Assembly (NCBI RefSeq): GCF_014650335.1
Contig: NZ_BMUT01000007.1
Location: 124,001-188,000 of the forward strand
Direction of reading: 5' to 3'
DNA length: 64,000 bases
From: Streptomyces hiroshimensis
GTDB lineage: Bacteria; Actinomycetota; Actinomycetes; Streptomycetales; Streptomycetaceae
Each line of letters starts with the position of its first letter. Within the stretch, counting starts at the first letter, position 1. Shown here piece after piece: positions 16,293 through 25,455 of this stretch. The notes beneath the pieces are model-generated. The model did not search any database and was not told the origin of the DNA. It saw only the letters and a program-made list of their open reading frames with translations. The translations under genes and the position numbers were made by a program.

Positions 16293-18050
16293 ATGAAGAA
16301 CCCGTCCACGGCGAACCGGCACGTGCTGTGGTTCTTCCGCGGGTTCGGCACCCCCCACCGGCGGCTGCTCGCCCTCGGGACCGGCCTGCGGCTCTGCGAG
16401 ATGGCCGCCGATCTGGTGACCCCGTGGCCGGTCGCCGCCGTCGTGGACCGCGTACTGGGCATGGACGGCTCGCGCAACCCCCTCGCCTCCCTGCTCGACG
16501 TCTTCGGCCGGGACGGGACGGCCATGCTCACCACGGCGGCCGGGCTGGTGGTGCTGGTGGCCCTGGTGTCCGCGGCGTTCGACTACGCGGGCGACCGGAC
16601 GATGAACGGCGTGGGCGAGCGGATGAGCGTGGCGATCCGCTGCGAGACGTTCGCCCACCTGCAGCGCCTTCCGCTCAGCTACCACGACCGGCAGACCGTG
16701 GGCGAGTCCACGAGCCGGGTGATCACCGACTGCGGGAACATCAAGGACAGCCTCGTCGCGTTCTGTTCGGTGCTCTTCCCCGGCGTCCTCTCGGTCACGG
16801 GTTACGCGGCCGCGCTGCTCCTGCTGGACTGGCGCTTCGGCCTGATCGGCGTGGCGGCCGTCCCGCTGGTCCTGCTCCTCGGCGTCCGCAACCGGCGGCG
16901 CGGGCAGCGGGCCGCGCGGCGGCGCAGGGAGGCGGAGGGCGAGCTGACCGGGCTGGTCGCCGAGGCGCTGCAGGGCATCCGGACCGTGCACGCCTTCGGC
17001 CGCCACCAGGCGCACGACCGGGACTTCGCGGCGCGGAGCCACGGGCTGCTCAGCGCGGGGCTGGAGGCCGCCGACGTCCAGGCGCGGCGGGCGCCGCTGC
17101 TGGAGTCGGCGACGGCGGTCGGCACGGCGGCGCTGCTGTGGGTGGGCGGCGTGGGGGTGCTGCGCGGGTGGTGGAGCACCGGCCATCTCGTGGTCGCGCT
17201 CAGCTATCTGACGGGCATGGTGGCTCCGCTGCGGGCGCTGTCCAAGCTCTCCGGCACCTTCGCGCAGGGCCGGGCGTCGGCGGAGCGCATCGCCGAGATC
17301 CTCCGGGAGCCGTGCCCGCTGCGGCGGCCGGTGCGGGCCGCTCCCCCGGGCCTGCCAGCCCGCGCGAGCGGCCGCATCGACTTCGAGGGGGTGTCGATGC
17401 GCTACGGGGACCGTCCCGCGCTGCACCGCCTCGACCTCGGCATCGGCGCCGGCGAGCGGATCGCGCTCACCGGTCCCAACGGGGCGGGCAAGTCGACGGC
17501 GCTCGCGCTGGTCGCGGGCCTGTACCGGCCCACGTGCGGGACGGTGCGCATCGACGGGACGGCGACGGGCGACCTGCCGGAGGAGTGGCTGCGGCGGCAG
17601 GTGACGGTCGTGCTCCAGGAGACGTTCCTGTTCGCGGGAACCGTCGCCGACAACATCCGCTACTCGCGGCCGGACGCGGGCCCGCGCGAGGTGCGCGCGG
17701 CCGCCGAGGCGGCGCTGGTCACGGCCTTCACCGACGACCTCCCCGACGGGCTCGGCACCCGGCTCGGCGACTGCGGCGGCGGGCTGTCGGGCGGGCAGCG
17801 CCAGCGGGTGGGGATCGCACGCGCCCTGCTCGCCGACGCGCCGATCGTGCTGCTGGACGAGCCGACGTCGGGGCTCGACGCGGAGGCGGAACGGCTGGTG
17901 GTGGCCGCCCTGGGGCGGCTGGTCACGCACCGGACGGTGGTCATGGTCACGCACCGGCCCGCACTGCTGGAGACGGCGACGGGCGTGGTGGCGCTGGCCA
18001 CGGACGACGAGGTGCGCGGCGGGCTCTCCCCTGCCGGCCCCGTGGCGTGA
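16293..18050 (+). CDS. ABC transporter, fused permease and ATPase (exporter type)
   Basis: 585-residue half-transporter, expected to work as a dimer exporting a lipid, drug or peptide. Residues about 20-310 hold six membrane helices of the exporter type; the nucleotide-binding domain has Walker A GPNGAGKST at about 393-401, the Q-loop in VVLQETFLFAGTV, signature LSGGQRQR at about 498-505, Walker B IVLLDEPTSGLD near 520 and the H-loop in MVTHRP. The start has GGGAG five bases upstream. It stands alone between converging neighbours, so there is no hint of substrate. Confidence 0.93.
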   Translation: MKNPSTANRHVLWFFRGFGTPHRRLLALGTGLRLCEMAADLVTPWPVAAVVDRVLGMDGSRNPLASLLDVFGRDGTAMLTTAAGLVVLVALVSAAFDYAGDRTMNGVGERMSVAIRCETFAHLQRLPLSYHDRQTVGESTSRVITDCGNIKDSLVAFCSVLFPGVLSVTGYAAALLLLDWRFGLIGVAAVPLVLLLGVRNRRRGQRAARRRREAEGELTGLVAEALQGIRTVHAFGRHQAHDRDFAARSHGLLSAGLEAADVQARRAPLLESATAVGTAALLWVGGVGVLRGWWSTGHLVVALSYLTGMVAPLRALSKLSGTFAQGRASAERIAEILREPCPLRRPVRAAPPGLPARASGRIDFEGVSMRYGDRPALHRLDLGIGAGERIALTGPNGAGKSTALALVAGLYRPTCGTVRIDGTATGDLPEEWLRRQVTVVLQETFLFAGTVADNIRYSRPDAGPREVRAAAEAALVTAFTDDLPDGLGTRLGDCGGGLSGGQRQRVGIARALLADAPIVLLDEPTSGLDAEAERLVVAALGRLVTHRTVVMVTHRPALLETATGVVALATDDEVRGGLSPAGPVA

Positions 18051-18157
18051 CCGGGCGGCCCGGGCTACGCAGCGGCCGGCAGCACGTTGATGAGCGCCCC
18101 GTCACGGCCGAGGCCACGCCCGGGGACGAGTGGCAGATCACGAAGGCCCGCCTGCGC

Positions 18158-20707
18158 TCAGCCCCCTGGCCATCCCTTAGGGCTGCCGCCCGGCCGTCGT
18201 CCGGGCGGTCGGCGGTCGGCGCGCAACCGGCGTGCGACGGCTGTACGGAGCCGTGTGGCGGCCGAGGGGCGTCCCGGGACGCTGTCGATCAGCTCCTGCA
18301 CGACCTGGTCGTAGGCCGGGTCCGCGTAGTACGCAGTGTGTTTGAGCAGCGGCGCCTCGGGCTTGTCGTCCTGGGCGACGACCCGGTACGGGTCGCGCAG
18401 CTGGATCTCGGGGCCGATACACCGGAGCCAGAGATCGCCCTTGTCGCTCGGCTTCGGCATGACCTCGGCCCCGTCGAGAGCGGTCCAGGCGCCGAGTTCC
18501 GGCCGGACACGCCCCGTTGCGGGACGCGCCAGGACGGGACCGCCGAGGTAGTCGCTCCAGCGGTGGAGGTTCCGCCAGCGCCCGCCCAGCTTTTCGTACA
18601 CGTCCCGCAGCACCGGATAGCCCGCGTATGCGGGGAACAGCCGGGCGTAGGCCCAGGTCAGCTGTGAACCGTGCGTGAGCAGTGCCAGCCGGTCGAGCGC
18701 GCGCGGCTTACCGGCGGACCGGAGCGCGGCGGTCTGGAGTACGGCGGCCGCACAGATCAGGCTTCCCTGGCTGTGGCCGGACAGCACGACCGTCCGGCCC
18801 TCTGCCGTCTTGTCCTGGATGCGCCGGGTCAGCGACAGCACCGCCCGGCCGCCGTAGGGAGGCGGCACGATCGGGTGCGCCAGGCGCGGCCAGAACGCCA
18901 GCAGGTCCCACAGCACACCGACTCCCCGTCGCCACTGCGGGCTGCGGAAGGCTCGCATGCCCAGGAACACCAGGCCGGCCGCCAGCCCCGTCAGCGCCCA
19001 CGCCCCGACGTCGTCGGCCAGCCCGAAGAACTTCACGCCGAGCAAGACGCGGTGGTAAAGGGCGTCCTTGATCCAGGTGAACCCACGGTCCTTCCCCAGT
19101 ACCAGGGATTCGCAGGCGGAGTAGCCCTGCAGGAGCGCACAGACCAATCCGGTGAGGGCGATCACCAGCAGGACGGTGGGCAGCCGGTACTTCACGGCAG
19201 CGAGGCGCCACGCCTCGGCGATCCTCGCCACGGTGCGGTCGGGGAGCTCCGTTGGAGACGTGCCCGGGTAGTCCTCCCGGACTCGGTCTCGGAGGTTGCG
19301 TACCCAGCCGGGGCGGAAACACCACACGCAGATTCCGCTCACCACGGCTGCCGCCACCACCAGTGCCCACAGCAGCGCGGTGACATGGAAGACGGTGGGA
19401 AGGACGAGCAGCGGCTCGTCATCGGGGGGAGTCTCCTCCGGCTGGACGAGGCTGCCCAGCAGCCGGGCGGTCTGGATCGCGGCACCGGCCGTGAATCCCG
19501 TGGCCAGGAGGACCGCAAAGCTCGCGAGCACGGGGCACGCCAGCCCGCCCCACATGGGCCGCTGCCCCTTGACCAGACCTTGGGTCGAAATGACGCCGCG
19601 CAGCAGGCAGGTGGTCACCAGCAACGCGAGCAGCAGCACCGCACAGGCCAGGTAGAGAGCGTTAAAGGCCCACTCGAAACCGGCCAGATTCGCGGGTTCC
19701 TTGCCGGTGGCCTGGCGGGTGGCGTGCGGCCCGAAGAAGACCGCGAGCACCATGACGGCAAGCAGAGCCGCCCACATACTCCGGCGCAGTATCAGGCACG
19801 GCATCGGGATCTCGATGGCATCGCGGCCGGTGGGGTCGTACTTGAGCTTCTCGCCCCGGGGGTGGTAGCCGACCGCCGTGAGGACGACGCAGAGCAGACC
19901 GACCACTGCGGCGAAGCCGAACATCGCCCAAAGGGCGTCGTCCTCCCAGCCCTCGGCGGTCCGCAGACCGGCGACCGGCTTCACCGACGCGTAGGCCACG
20001 AGCATCGCGAGCAGGGCCACGGCCGCGGTCGTGTGGAACAGCCGCAGCATGGGGGCACGCGGCGAGGTGGCCCAGAACGGCTTCTGCGCGAGAGCGCCCA
20101 CGCCGTCCGGCCACTCCTCCGGCTTGGCGGCCGTGGGCGGCGGATAGACGTAGACCTGCCGGCCGAAGCGGACCAGCAGCCAGATCAGGGCGGCCGGTGC
20201 GGCGGCGCCCAGGGGCAGCCGCCACGACCAGCTGGTGGGTTGCTTGCTGGACAAGGGCAGCCAGCTGTTACCGGACGTGCAGAGCATGTCGTTGCCGCAT
20301 TGAAAGGCGATGAGATCGATCGCCACGAAGGCGACCGCCGCCGTGAGCAACAGCGTCAGTACGAGTCCGAGCAGTCGCAGCACCGCATCGGCCGTCCGCC
20401 GTGCCCCGCGTCGTTCTTCGGTCCGCGGATCCCCGGGGGTACGGACGAGCATCGGAAGGGTGTAGCGGGCGAGGTTCAGCACCCCGAAGGGGGCCAGCAG
20501 CAGCCACAGCGCCTTGGACACCGAACCGGAGGTCATGTTCCCCCAGTGGAAGGCCTCCCTCACGGGCGGCTCCACCGGCGGCTCCGACCGCCGCAGGAAC
20601 CGTGCCGTGTCGTCACCGCCGACAGGTCGCAGCTCGGCGATCTGGAGGACGTCCGCGGGCGGTGTCCCGCTGACACCGTGCACGCGTATTTCGACCGCAT
20701 CAGGCAC
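18158..20707 (-). CDS. Large integral membrane alpha/beta hydrolase-like protein
   Basis: 849 residues if started at the GTG at 20707, which gives VPDAVEIRVHGVSGTPPADV; the family I recall in Streptomyces begins this way, although the open frame extends 76 residues further. An N-terminal alpha/beta hydrolase strand and HGVSGTP loop is followed by about eight membrane helices, and the C-terminal part carries TVVLSGHSQGSLI, a GxSxG nucleophile elbow. The hydrolase fold thus seems split around the membrane section. Substrate unknown; a lipase-like role at the membrane is only inference. The ribosome site is weak. Confidence 0.75.
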   Translation of the reverse strand: MPDAVEIRVHGVSGTPPADVLQIAELRPVGGDDTARFLRRSEPPVEPPVREAFHWGNMTSGSVSKALWLLLAPFGVLNLARYTLPMLVRTPGDPRTEERRGARRTADAVLRLLGLVLTLLLTAAVAFVAIDLIAFQCGNDMLCTSGNSWLPLSSKQPTSWSWRLPLGAAAPAALIWLLVRFGRQVYVYPPPTAAKPEEWPDGVGALAQKPFWATSPRAPMLRLFHTTAAVALLAMLVAYASVKPVAGLRTAEGWEDDALWAMFGFAAVVGLLCVVLTAVGYHPRGEKLKYDPTGRDAIEIPMPCLILRRSMWAALLAVMVLAVFFGPHATRQATGKEPANLAGFEWAFNALYLACAVLLLALLVTTCLLRGVISTQGLVKGQRPMWGGLACPVLASFAVLLATGFTAGAAIQTARLLGSLVQPEETPPDDEPLLVLPTVFHVTALLWALVVAAAVVSGICVWCFRPGWVRNLRDRVREDYPGTSPTELPDRTVARIAEAWRLAAVKYRLPTVLLVIALTGLVCALLQGYSACESLVLGKDRGFTWIKDALYHRVLLGVKFFGLADDVGAWALTGLAAGLVFLGMRAFRSPQWRRGVGVLWDLLAFWPRLAHPIVPPPYGGRAVLSLTRRIQDKTAEGRTVVLSGHSQGSLICAAAVLQTAALRSAGKPRALDRLALLTHGSQLTWAYARLFPAYAGYPVLRDVYEKLGGRWRNLHRWSDYLGGPVLARPATGRVRPELGAWTALDGAEVMPKPSDKGDLWLRCIGPEIQLRDPYRVVAQDDKPEAPLLKHTAYYADPAYDQVVQELIDSVPGRPSAATRLRTAVARRLRADRRPPGRRPGGSPKGWPGG

Positions 20708-20912
20708 ATTCCCAGGATCGAGGACCCGGGCCGGTCGTGCCACACGGCGCTGATCCTGGCGGACTCCGTGGCCGGTGAGCCCTTGCGCTTCTGCAGCAAC
20801 GCGGCCGCCGCCGCGGGTGGCCGCGCCGCGGGAGCCGGGCATCGCCCTGTGCGAACCGCCGCCCGCCGCGTGCTGACCGGCTTTCGGCCGCCTCGCCCCC
20901 GCTGACCGCACG

Positions 20913-21866
20913 TCAGTGACGGCGCACCAGATCACCGGGGTCGGTGTTGGCGCCGCAGAGGACGACGGCGACGGTCTCGTCCTCCTCGGGCGTGTACGGG
21001 CCGCCGGGCGCCGTCAGGGCGGCGAGCGCGGTGGCCCCGGCGGGCTCGACCGCGATGCGGTGTTCCTCCCACAGGGACTGCCGCGCGCCGACGATCGCCT
21101 TGTCCGGTACGAGGACGGAGGTGACGTCCGCGTGGCGGGCCGCGGCCAGGGCCGTCTCCGAGACGCGGCGGGCTCCCAGGGCGTCCGCCGCGACGGAGTC
21201 GACGGTGACGTCGACGACGCGCCCGGCCTCCAGGGCGGCGTGGAGGGCCCGGCTGCCGGCGGGTTCGACCGCGACGGTCCGGATCCCGTGGTGCCGCGCG
21301 GCCGTGGCGACGCCCGCGAAGAGGCCACCGCCGCCCACCGCGACGACGACGGTGTCCAGGCCGGGTACGCGCGTGCGGATCTCGTCCAGGAGGGTGCCCG
21401 CGCCCGCGGCGATCAGCGGGTGGTCGTAGGCGTGGCTGGCGAGGGCGCCGGTGGTGCGCGTGAACTCCTCGCAGGCTGCGAGCGCTTCGGCGTACTCGGT
21501 GCCGGCGAGGCGGACGTCGGCACCGTAGCCGCGCAGCCGGGCGACCTTCACCTGCGGGGCGTTCTCCGGCAGGAAGACGGTGGCGGGCACGCCCTGGCGC
21601 TGGGCCGCCCAGGCGCAGGCCAGGCCCGCGTTGCCGCCGGAGGCGATGGTGACCCCCGCCCGCGGCAGGGTGCCCGCCTCGCGGTGGGCGGCGAGGAAGT
21701 TCCAGGCGCCGCGCGCCTTGAAGGAGCCGGTGTGCTGCATGAACTCCATCGCGAACCACACCCGGCCGCGGGCGGTGGGATCGGCCGGCGCGACGGCGAC
21801 GGGGCGCGTGTGACCGGCGATGCGGGCGGCGGCCTGTTCGACGTCGCCGTGGGTGAGGTCGTGCAC
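20913..21866 (-). CDS. Threonine/serine dehydratase-like PLP enzyme
   Basis: PLP-dependent beta-elimination giving a 2-oxo acid and ammonia, or a racemase of the same fold (fold type II). 317 residues from the GTG at 21866 preceded by AGGGGAA. K50 in HTGSFKARGAWN is the cofactor lysine, TIASGGNAGLACAWAA binds the substrate carboxylate and VVVAVGGGGLFAGVA binds the PLP phosphate. The C-terminal ACT domain of biosynthetic IlvA is absent, so it is the short catabolic or secondary type. A perfect palindrome separates it from a divergent TetR gene, which probably controls it. Confidence 0.88.
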   Translation of the reverse strand: MHDLTHGDVEQAAARIAGHTRPVAVAPADPTARGRVWFAMEFMQHTGSFKARGAWNFLAAHREAGTLPRAGVTIASGGNAGLACAWAAQRQGVPATVFLPENAPQVKVARLRGYGADVRLAGTEYAEALAACEEFTRTTGALASHAYDHPLIAAGAGTLLDEIRTRVPGLDTVVVAVGGGGLFAGVATAARHHGIRTVAVEPAGSRALHAALEAGRVVDVTVDSVAADALGARRVSETALAAARHADVTSVLVPDKAIVGARQSLWEEHRIAVEPAGATALAALTAPGGPYTPEEDETVAVVLCGANTDPGDLVRRH

Positions 21867-21937
21867 GGGATTTCCCCTCGGGGCGCAGGCGGGGACCGGG
21901 CGGGAAGCGCAGGGCCGCAGCATGGCGGAAGCGTGAG

Positions 21938-21964
21938 TGATACAGCGTACGATACGCTGTATCA
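21938..21964. promoter_or_regulatory. TetR operator: perfect 12-bp inverted repeat
   Basis: Arms TGATACAGCGTA (21938-21949) and TACGCTGTATCA (21953-21964) with a 3-bp spacer. It ends one base before the ATG at 21966 and contains TACGCT, which sits 7 bases upstream of that ATG. It can therefore shut off the TetR gene directly and probably the divergent dehydratase. Confidence 0.85.
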
Positions 21965-21965
21965 C

Positions 21966-22601
21966 ATGCCACGGCAATCTCCCTCCCTCGCCCGGGCGAC
22001 CCCGGAGCTCATCGCCCGCACCGCCCTCGCGATCATCGACGAGGAAGGCCCCTCGGCCCTCAGCTTCCGCTCCCTGGCCGAGCGGCTGGACGTCTCCCAC
22101 GCGACGATCCACCGCCGCTGCACGGACCTGGGCGGGCTGATCGACCTGTGCACCGACCACCTCGCCGCCGAGCTGCCCGGGATCCCGCCGGGCACCGGCT
22201 GGGCCGAGGCCACGGAGCGGCGCTTCCGGGGGCTGTACGAGCTGCTCACCGCGCACCCCGGCCTGGTCGCCCTGCGCGGCTCGCGCCCCTGGCTCGGCCC
22301 CCAGCTGCTGGCCCGCCTGGTCGAGCCCGCCCTCGCCGACAGCATCGCCGCGGGGATGACACCGGAGCAGGCGTTCCACGCGTACCGGCGGATGTACCTG
22401 CTGACCCTCGGCAGCGCCACGTTCGTCGACCACCGCGCCCCCGGACGGACGGTCACGAGCACCCGCACCGCGCTGGCCGCGCTCGACCCTGCGGAGTTCC
22501 CGGTCCTGACCGGGAACACGGACGTCATCCTGCCCGCCATGACGGACCATGAGGTCTACTACGGCGCCCTGCGGCAGCTGATCCGGGCGGCACACCCCTG
22601 A
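21966..22601 (+). CDS. TetR-family regulator
   Basis: 211 residues with an N-terminal helix-turn-helix (ALSFRSLAERLDVSHATIHR, HRRCTDLGGLIDLC) and a C-terminal ligand-binding part similar to the TetR_C families. The ATG at 21966 lies one base after its likely operator, with no ribosome site and a TACGCT -10-like hexamer 7 bases upstream, so a leaderless transcript is likely. Divergence from the threonine-dehydratase-like gene suggests it senses an amino acid or related metabolite and also represses itself. Confidence 0.9.
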   Translation: MPRQSPSLARATPELIARTALAIIDEEGPSALSFRSLAERLDVSHATIHRRCTDLGGLIDLCTDHLAAELPGIPPGTGWAEATERRFRGLYELLTAHPGLVALRGSRPWLGPQLLARLVEPALADSIAAGMTPEQAFHAYRRMYLLTLGSATFVDHRAPGRTVTSTRTALAALDPAEFPVLTGNTDVILPAMTDHEVYYGALRQLIRAAHP

Positions 22602-22683
22602 GCCGCACGAGTCGGCCGGGAAGACGGATGCGTGTTACCGCGAGGGTTGGGGAAGCAAATCCGGCTGCTCTACGATGGAGCGC

Positions 22684-23133
22684 ATGACGAAGCCGCGCCC
22701 CTGTTCGATCGCCGACGCGCTCGGCGTGGTCGGCGAGAAGTACTCCCTGCTGGTGCTGCGTGAGGTCTTCTTCGGAGTCCGGCGCTTCGACGCGATCGCC
22801 CGCAACACCGGGGCCCCGCGCGACATCCTGGCCTCCCGGCTGCGCCGCCTGGTGGAGGCGGGGGTGCTGGAAAAGGTTCCCTACAGCGAACGGCCCGCGC
22901 GCTTCGAGTACTGCCCCACGGAGGCCGGGCACGATCTGCGGCCGGTCCTCATCATGCTGATGAGCTGGGGCGACCGGCACCTGGCGGATGTGCCGCCGAC
23001 CGTCTTCGAGCACTCCTGCGGTGCCGACCTCGACCCGGCCGTCGTCTGCCGGTGCTGCGGCGAGGAGGTCGACAGCTCGGCCATCACCGCGCGCTTCCAG
23101 GTGCCGGGCTGGGGCGTCGAGGGCGCGGCCTGA
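22684..23133 (+). CDS. HxlR-family regulator
   Basis: 149-residue winged-helix regulator of the MarR-like HxlR family: CSIADALGVVGEKYSLLVLR, FDAIARNTGAPRDILASRLR and the wing EKVPYSERPARFEYCPTEAG. The C-terminus adds a cysteine pair set CRCCGEE that could bind zinc. An in-frame ATG at 22675 exists, but TACGAT at 22671-22676, preceded by TTGGGG after 18 bases, places transcription start at about 22684, giving a leaderless message from the second ATG. No neighbour is obviously its target. Confidence 0.88.
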   Translation: MTKPRPCSIADALGVVGEKYSLLVLREVFFGVRRFDAIARNTGAPRDILASRLRRLVEAGVLEKVPYSERPARFEYCPTEAGHDLRPVLIMLMSWGDRHLADVPPTVFEHSCGADLDPAVVCRCCGEEVDSSAITARFQVPGWGVEGAA

Positions 23134-23191
23134 CCCGCGGCCTCGTTCCGGGCCTTCCCGGAGCAGGGCTTCCCGGAGCAGGCCGTCCCGG

Positions 23192-24625
23192 TCACCAGTC
23201 GGCGACCCGGTAGTCCTTGAGGTGCACGCCCGAGACCGGGTCGCCCGCCTCACCGCGCACGATCGGGTCGTACACCCGGGCCGCGCCGTCCACGACGTCC
23301 AGCGGGGTGCGGAAGCCGTGCGCGGCCATCCACTCCTTCTTCGGCGCCGGGTTCTCGTCCGTGACCCAGCCGGTGTCGACGCTGCACATGTGGACGCCGC
23401 GGGCGGCGAGTTCCCGGCCGCTGGTGCGGGTGAGCATGTTCAGCGCGGCCTTGGCCATGTTGGTGTGCGGGTGGCCCGCGGTCTTGTTGCGCACGGCGAA
23501 GCGGCCCTCGACCGCCGTCACGTTGACCACATAGCGCCGCGGGTGCGGCGAGGCCAGCAGGAGCGGCAGCAGGCGATCGCACAGGAGCGTGGGAGCGAGG
23601 GCGTTGACCAGCTGGGTCTCCAGCAGCTCGGCCGGATCCAGCTCGCCGAGGCGCGCGGACCAGGAGTTGGCGGCGGACCGGTCCGGCACCAGCCCGGCCT
23701 CGTCCACCTCCGCGGCGGCCGGCAGGACGAGCCCGAGCGCCGCCGACGCGCCCGCGCCGTCCCCGGTCCCCTCCAGCGCGTACGGCGTCCGGAAGCCGGG
23801 CGCCTGCCACAGGGCCGTCTCCGCCTCCCGGCCCGCGGGCAGCGGCCGGGACTCCCCCGCCGCCAGCGGCGCGTACGCCTCGGGCGGGCGGCGGATCGTC
23901 TGTGCGGCGTTGTTGACGAGGATGTCCAGCGGCCGGCCCTCGTCCCTCAGCCGCTCGCACAGGCCGAGCACCTGGCGGGGGTCCCGCAGGTCGATGCCGA
24001 TCACGGTGAGCCGGTCCAGCCACGCCTCGCTGCCCTCGGCCGCGTGGAAGCGGCGGACGGTGTCGCGCGGGAAACGGCTGGTGACCAGCAGCTCCGCGCC
24101 GTCGCGCAGCAGCATCAGGGCGAGCTGGAAGCCGATCTTGACCCGGCCGCCGGTGAGCAGGGCCAGGCGGCCCGTCAGATCGGTGCGCAGGCCCCGCCGC
24201 TCGGTGTTGTCCGCGGCGCAGGCGGGGCAGAGCAGGTGGTAGAAGGCGTCGGCCTGCCGGTAGGGGGTCTTGCAGACGTAGCAGCGGCGCGAGCGGCCGT
24301 AGGTGCCTGCCGCACCGGGGGCGTCCAGGGGTGCGTCCTCGCGGCGGGCGAGGGCGCCCGTCGCCGTGGCGGCGACCACGCGGGCGTCCGCCTCGGCCTG
24401 TTCCTGGCGCCGGCCCTTACGACGGCGATGCCGCCCGTCGCGTACGAAGGACGAGGCGACCTGCTCGGCGCGCAGCCGCACCGGGTCGTCGACGGGCAGT
24501 TGTCGCAGGCGGCCGACGGTGCGGTCGAAGGCTGCGAGCTCGTCCTCGGTGAGGTCGCCGATGCCGGTGGTATCCGCCGTATCCGCCGTACCCGTCGCAC
24601 CGGTGGTGCCGGTATTGCCGCCCAC
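23192..24625 (-). CDS. Atypical SDR oxidoreductase with N-terminal CxxC module
   Basis: 477 residues. The first 110 are charged and Ala/Arg rich, then a zinc-binding-like module CYVCKTPYRQADAFYHLLCP ending in PAC. The SDR Rossmann domain follows with LLTGGRVKIGFQLALMLLRD (TGGRVKIG in place of TGxxxGIG), LDILVNNAAQT and VVNVTAVEGRF. At the usual YxxxK site the protein has THTNMAK-type sequence, PHTNMAKAALNML, so lysine is kept but the catalytic tyrosine is not seen. Overall it is an SDR fold with unusual chemistry or a non-enzymatic role. The GTG at 24625 is the likely start. Confidence 0.75.
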   Translation of the reverse strand: MGGNTGTTGATGTADTADTTGIGDLTEDELAAFDRTVGRLRQLPVDDPVRLRAEQVASSFVRDGRHRRRKGRRQEQAEADARVVAATATGALARREDAPLDAPGAAGTYGRSRRCYVCKTPYRQADAFYHLLCPACAADNTERRGLRTDLTGRLALLTGGRVKIGFQLALMLLRDGAELLVTSRFPRDTVRRFHAAEGSEAWLDRLTVIGIDLRDPRQVLGLCERLRDEGRPLDILVNNAAQTIRRPPEAYAPLAAGESRPLPAGREAETALWQAPGFRTPYALEGTGDGAGASAALGLVLPAAAEVDEAGLVPDRSAANSWSARLGELDPAELLETQLVNALAPTLLCDRLLPLLLASPHPRRYVVNVTAVEGRFAVRNKTAGHPHTNMAKAALNMLTRTSGRELAARGVHMCSVDTGWVTDENPAPKKEWMAAHGFRTPLDVVDGAARVYDPIVRGEAGDPVSGVHLKDYRVADW

Positions 24626-24689
24626 GTCCGCGTCGTCCCCGCCCCGTCACGGAGCCCCGGGCTCCGCCTCGTTCACGTTCTTGAGCCTG

Positions 24690-24762
24690 CCCGTACGGCC
24701 GGATTCGAACCGGCGTCCTCCGACCTGCCAGGTCGGCGCGCCTGCCGCTGCGCTACGTACGG
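24690..24762 (-). tRNA. tRNA with anticodon GGC (nominally Ala)
   Basis: Reads as a complete 73-base cloverleaf: acceptor CCGTACG/CGTACGG, bases T8 A9, D stem GCGC/GCGC with loop AGCGGCAG, anticodon stem CCGAC/GTCGG around CTGGCAG (anticodon GGC), five-base variable loop AGGAC, T stem GCCGG/CCGGC around TTCGAAT, discriminator G73. All stems pair perfectly. CCA is not encoded. The GGC anticodon reads GCC (Ala), yet the acceptor lacks the G3-U70 pair that alanyl-tRNA synthetase needs (here G3-C70) and starts C1-G72. The outer bases can extend the acceptor helix by three more pairs. Charging identity is therefore uncertain. Confidence 0.75.
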
Positions 24763-24820
24763 GCATTGGCCAGCACCTTACCCATCGTTTCGGCGACGGC
24801 CAAACGGATATCGGAGCAGG

Positions 24821-25455
24821 TCAGACGGCAGGCAGCACGCGCCAGGCCGGCTCCAGGGGCAGCACGTGACCGGTGACCGACCGGAGGTCGTCCCCGACCG
24901 CGGCGCGGGAGTGCAGGGACGGCAGGTGCCGGGCGGCGTAGCGCTCGTGGGCGGCGCAGCCGGACCACAGGGTGGTGACCAGGTACCGGTGCGTGCCGAG
25001 CCGGGTGACGGCACCGGCGAGCATGCCGCCCGCCGCCGCCATGCCCGGCGCCCACACCCGGCGCTGCACTTCCAGGAAGTGCTCCTCGCGGCCGGGCAGC
25101 AACAGGCAGTCGGCGACGCGCAGCAGGGCGGCGCTCTGCAGGGCACCGGGCAGGTCGGCCATGTCACCCGCCATCTCGTGGACGACCTCCCCGGCGGCGG
25201 TCTCGATCGCGGTGCAGCTGTCGGCCTGCCGGTTGCCGGCGACCACCGCGTCGTGCCGCTCGCGCATGAACCTCCCGTAGGCGTCCGCGCCGGTCCACAG
25301 GCCAGCACGTGAGCGCGGCCGGTGGCGGGGTCCCAGCCGCCCACCTGCCCGACCAGGCCGGGCTGGTCGCCGATGACCGACCAGGCGCGCTGGGCGGCGG
25401 AGAATCGCTCCCGTGCGGCCGCCGGCACACGGCAGCCGATCCATTTGCCCCACAT
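24821..25455 (-). pseudogene. DUF4937/YdbC-like gene with a single frameshift
   Basis: The start at 25455 (GGGAGG at good distance) gives MWGKWIGCRVPAAARERFSA, QRAWSVIGDQPGLVGQVGGW, as in DUF4937 proteins. At 25299-25304 the frame breaks: it reads HVLACGPAR, while the next frame continues LWTGADAYGRFMRERHDAVV to the stop at 24821. Adding one C to CTGGCCTGTGG restores HVLALWTGADAYGRFM, so one base seems lost from a short C run. It is either a true frameshift mutation or a sequencing error; the rest of the frame, ~125 residues, is intact and well conserved. Role of the family unknown (possible monooxygenase-like dimeric barrel). Confidence 0.75.

Noticed and set aside
24687..24765. tRNA as an allo-tRNA with a 12-bp acceptor branch
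   Set aside because: Acceptor and T stems are a standard 7 and 5 bp; the extra outer pairs may be leader or terminator sequence.
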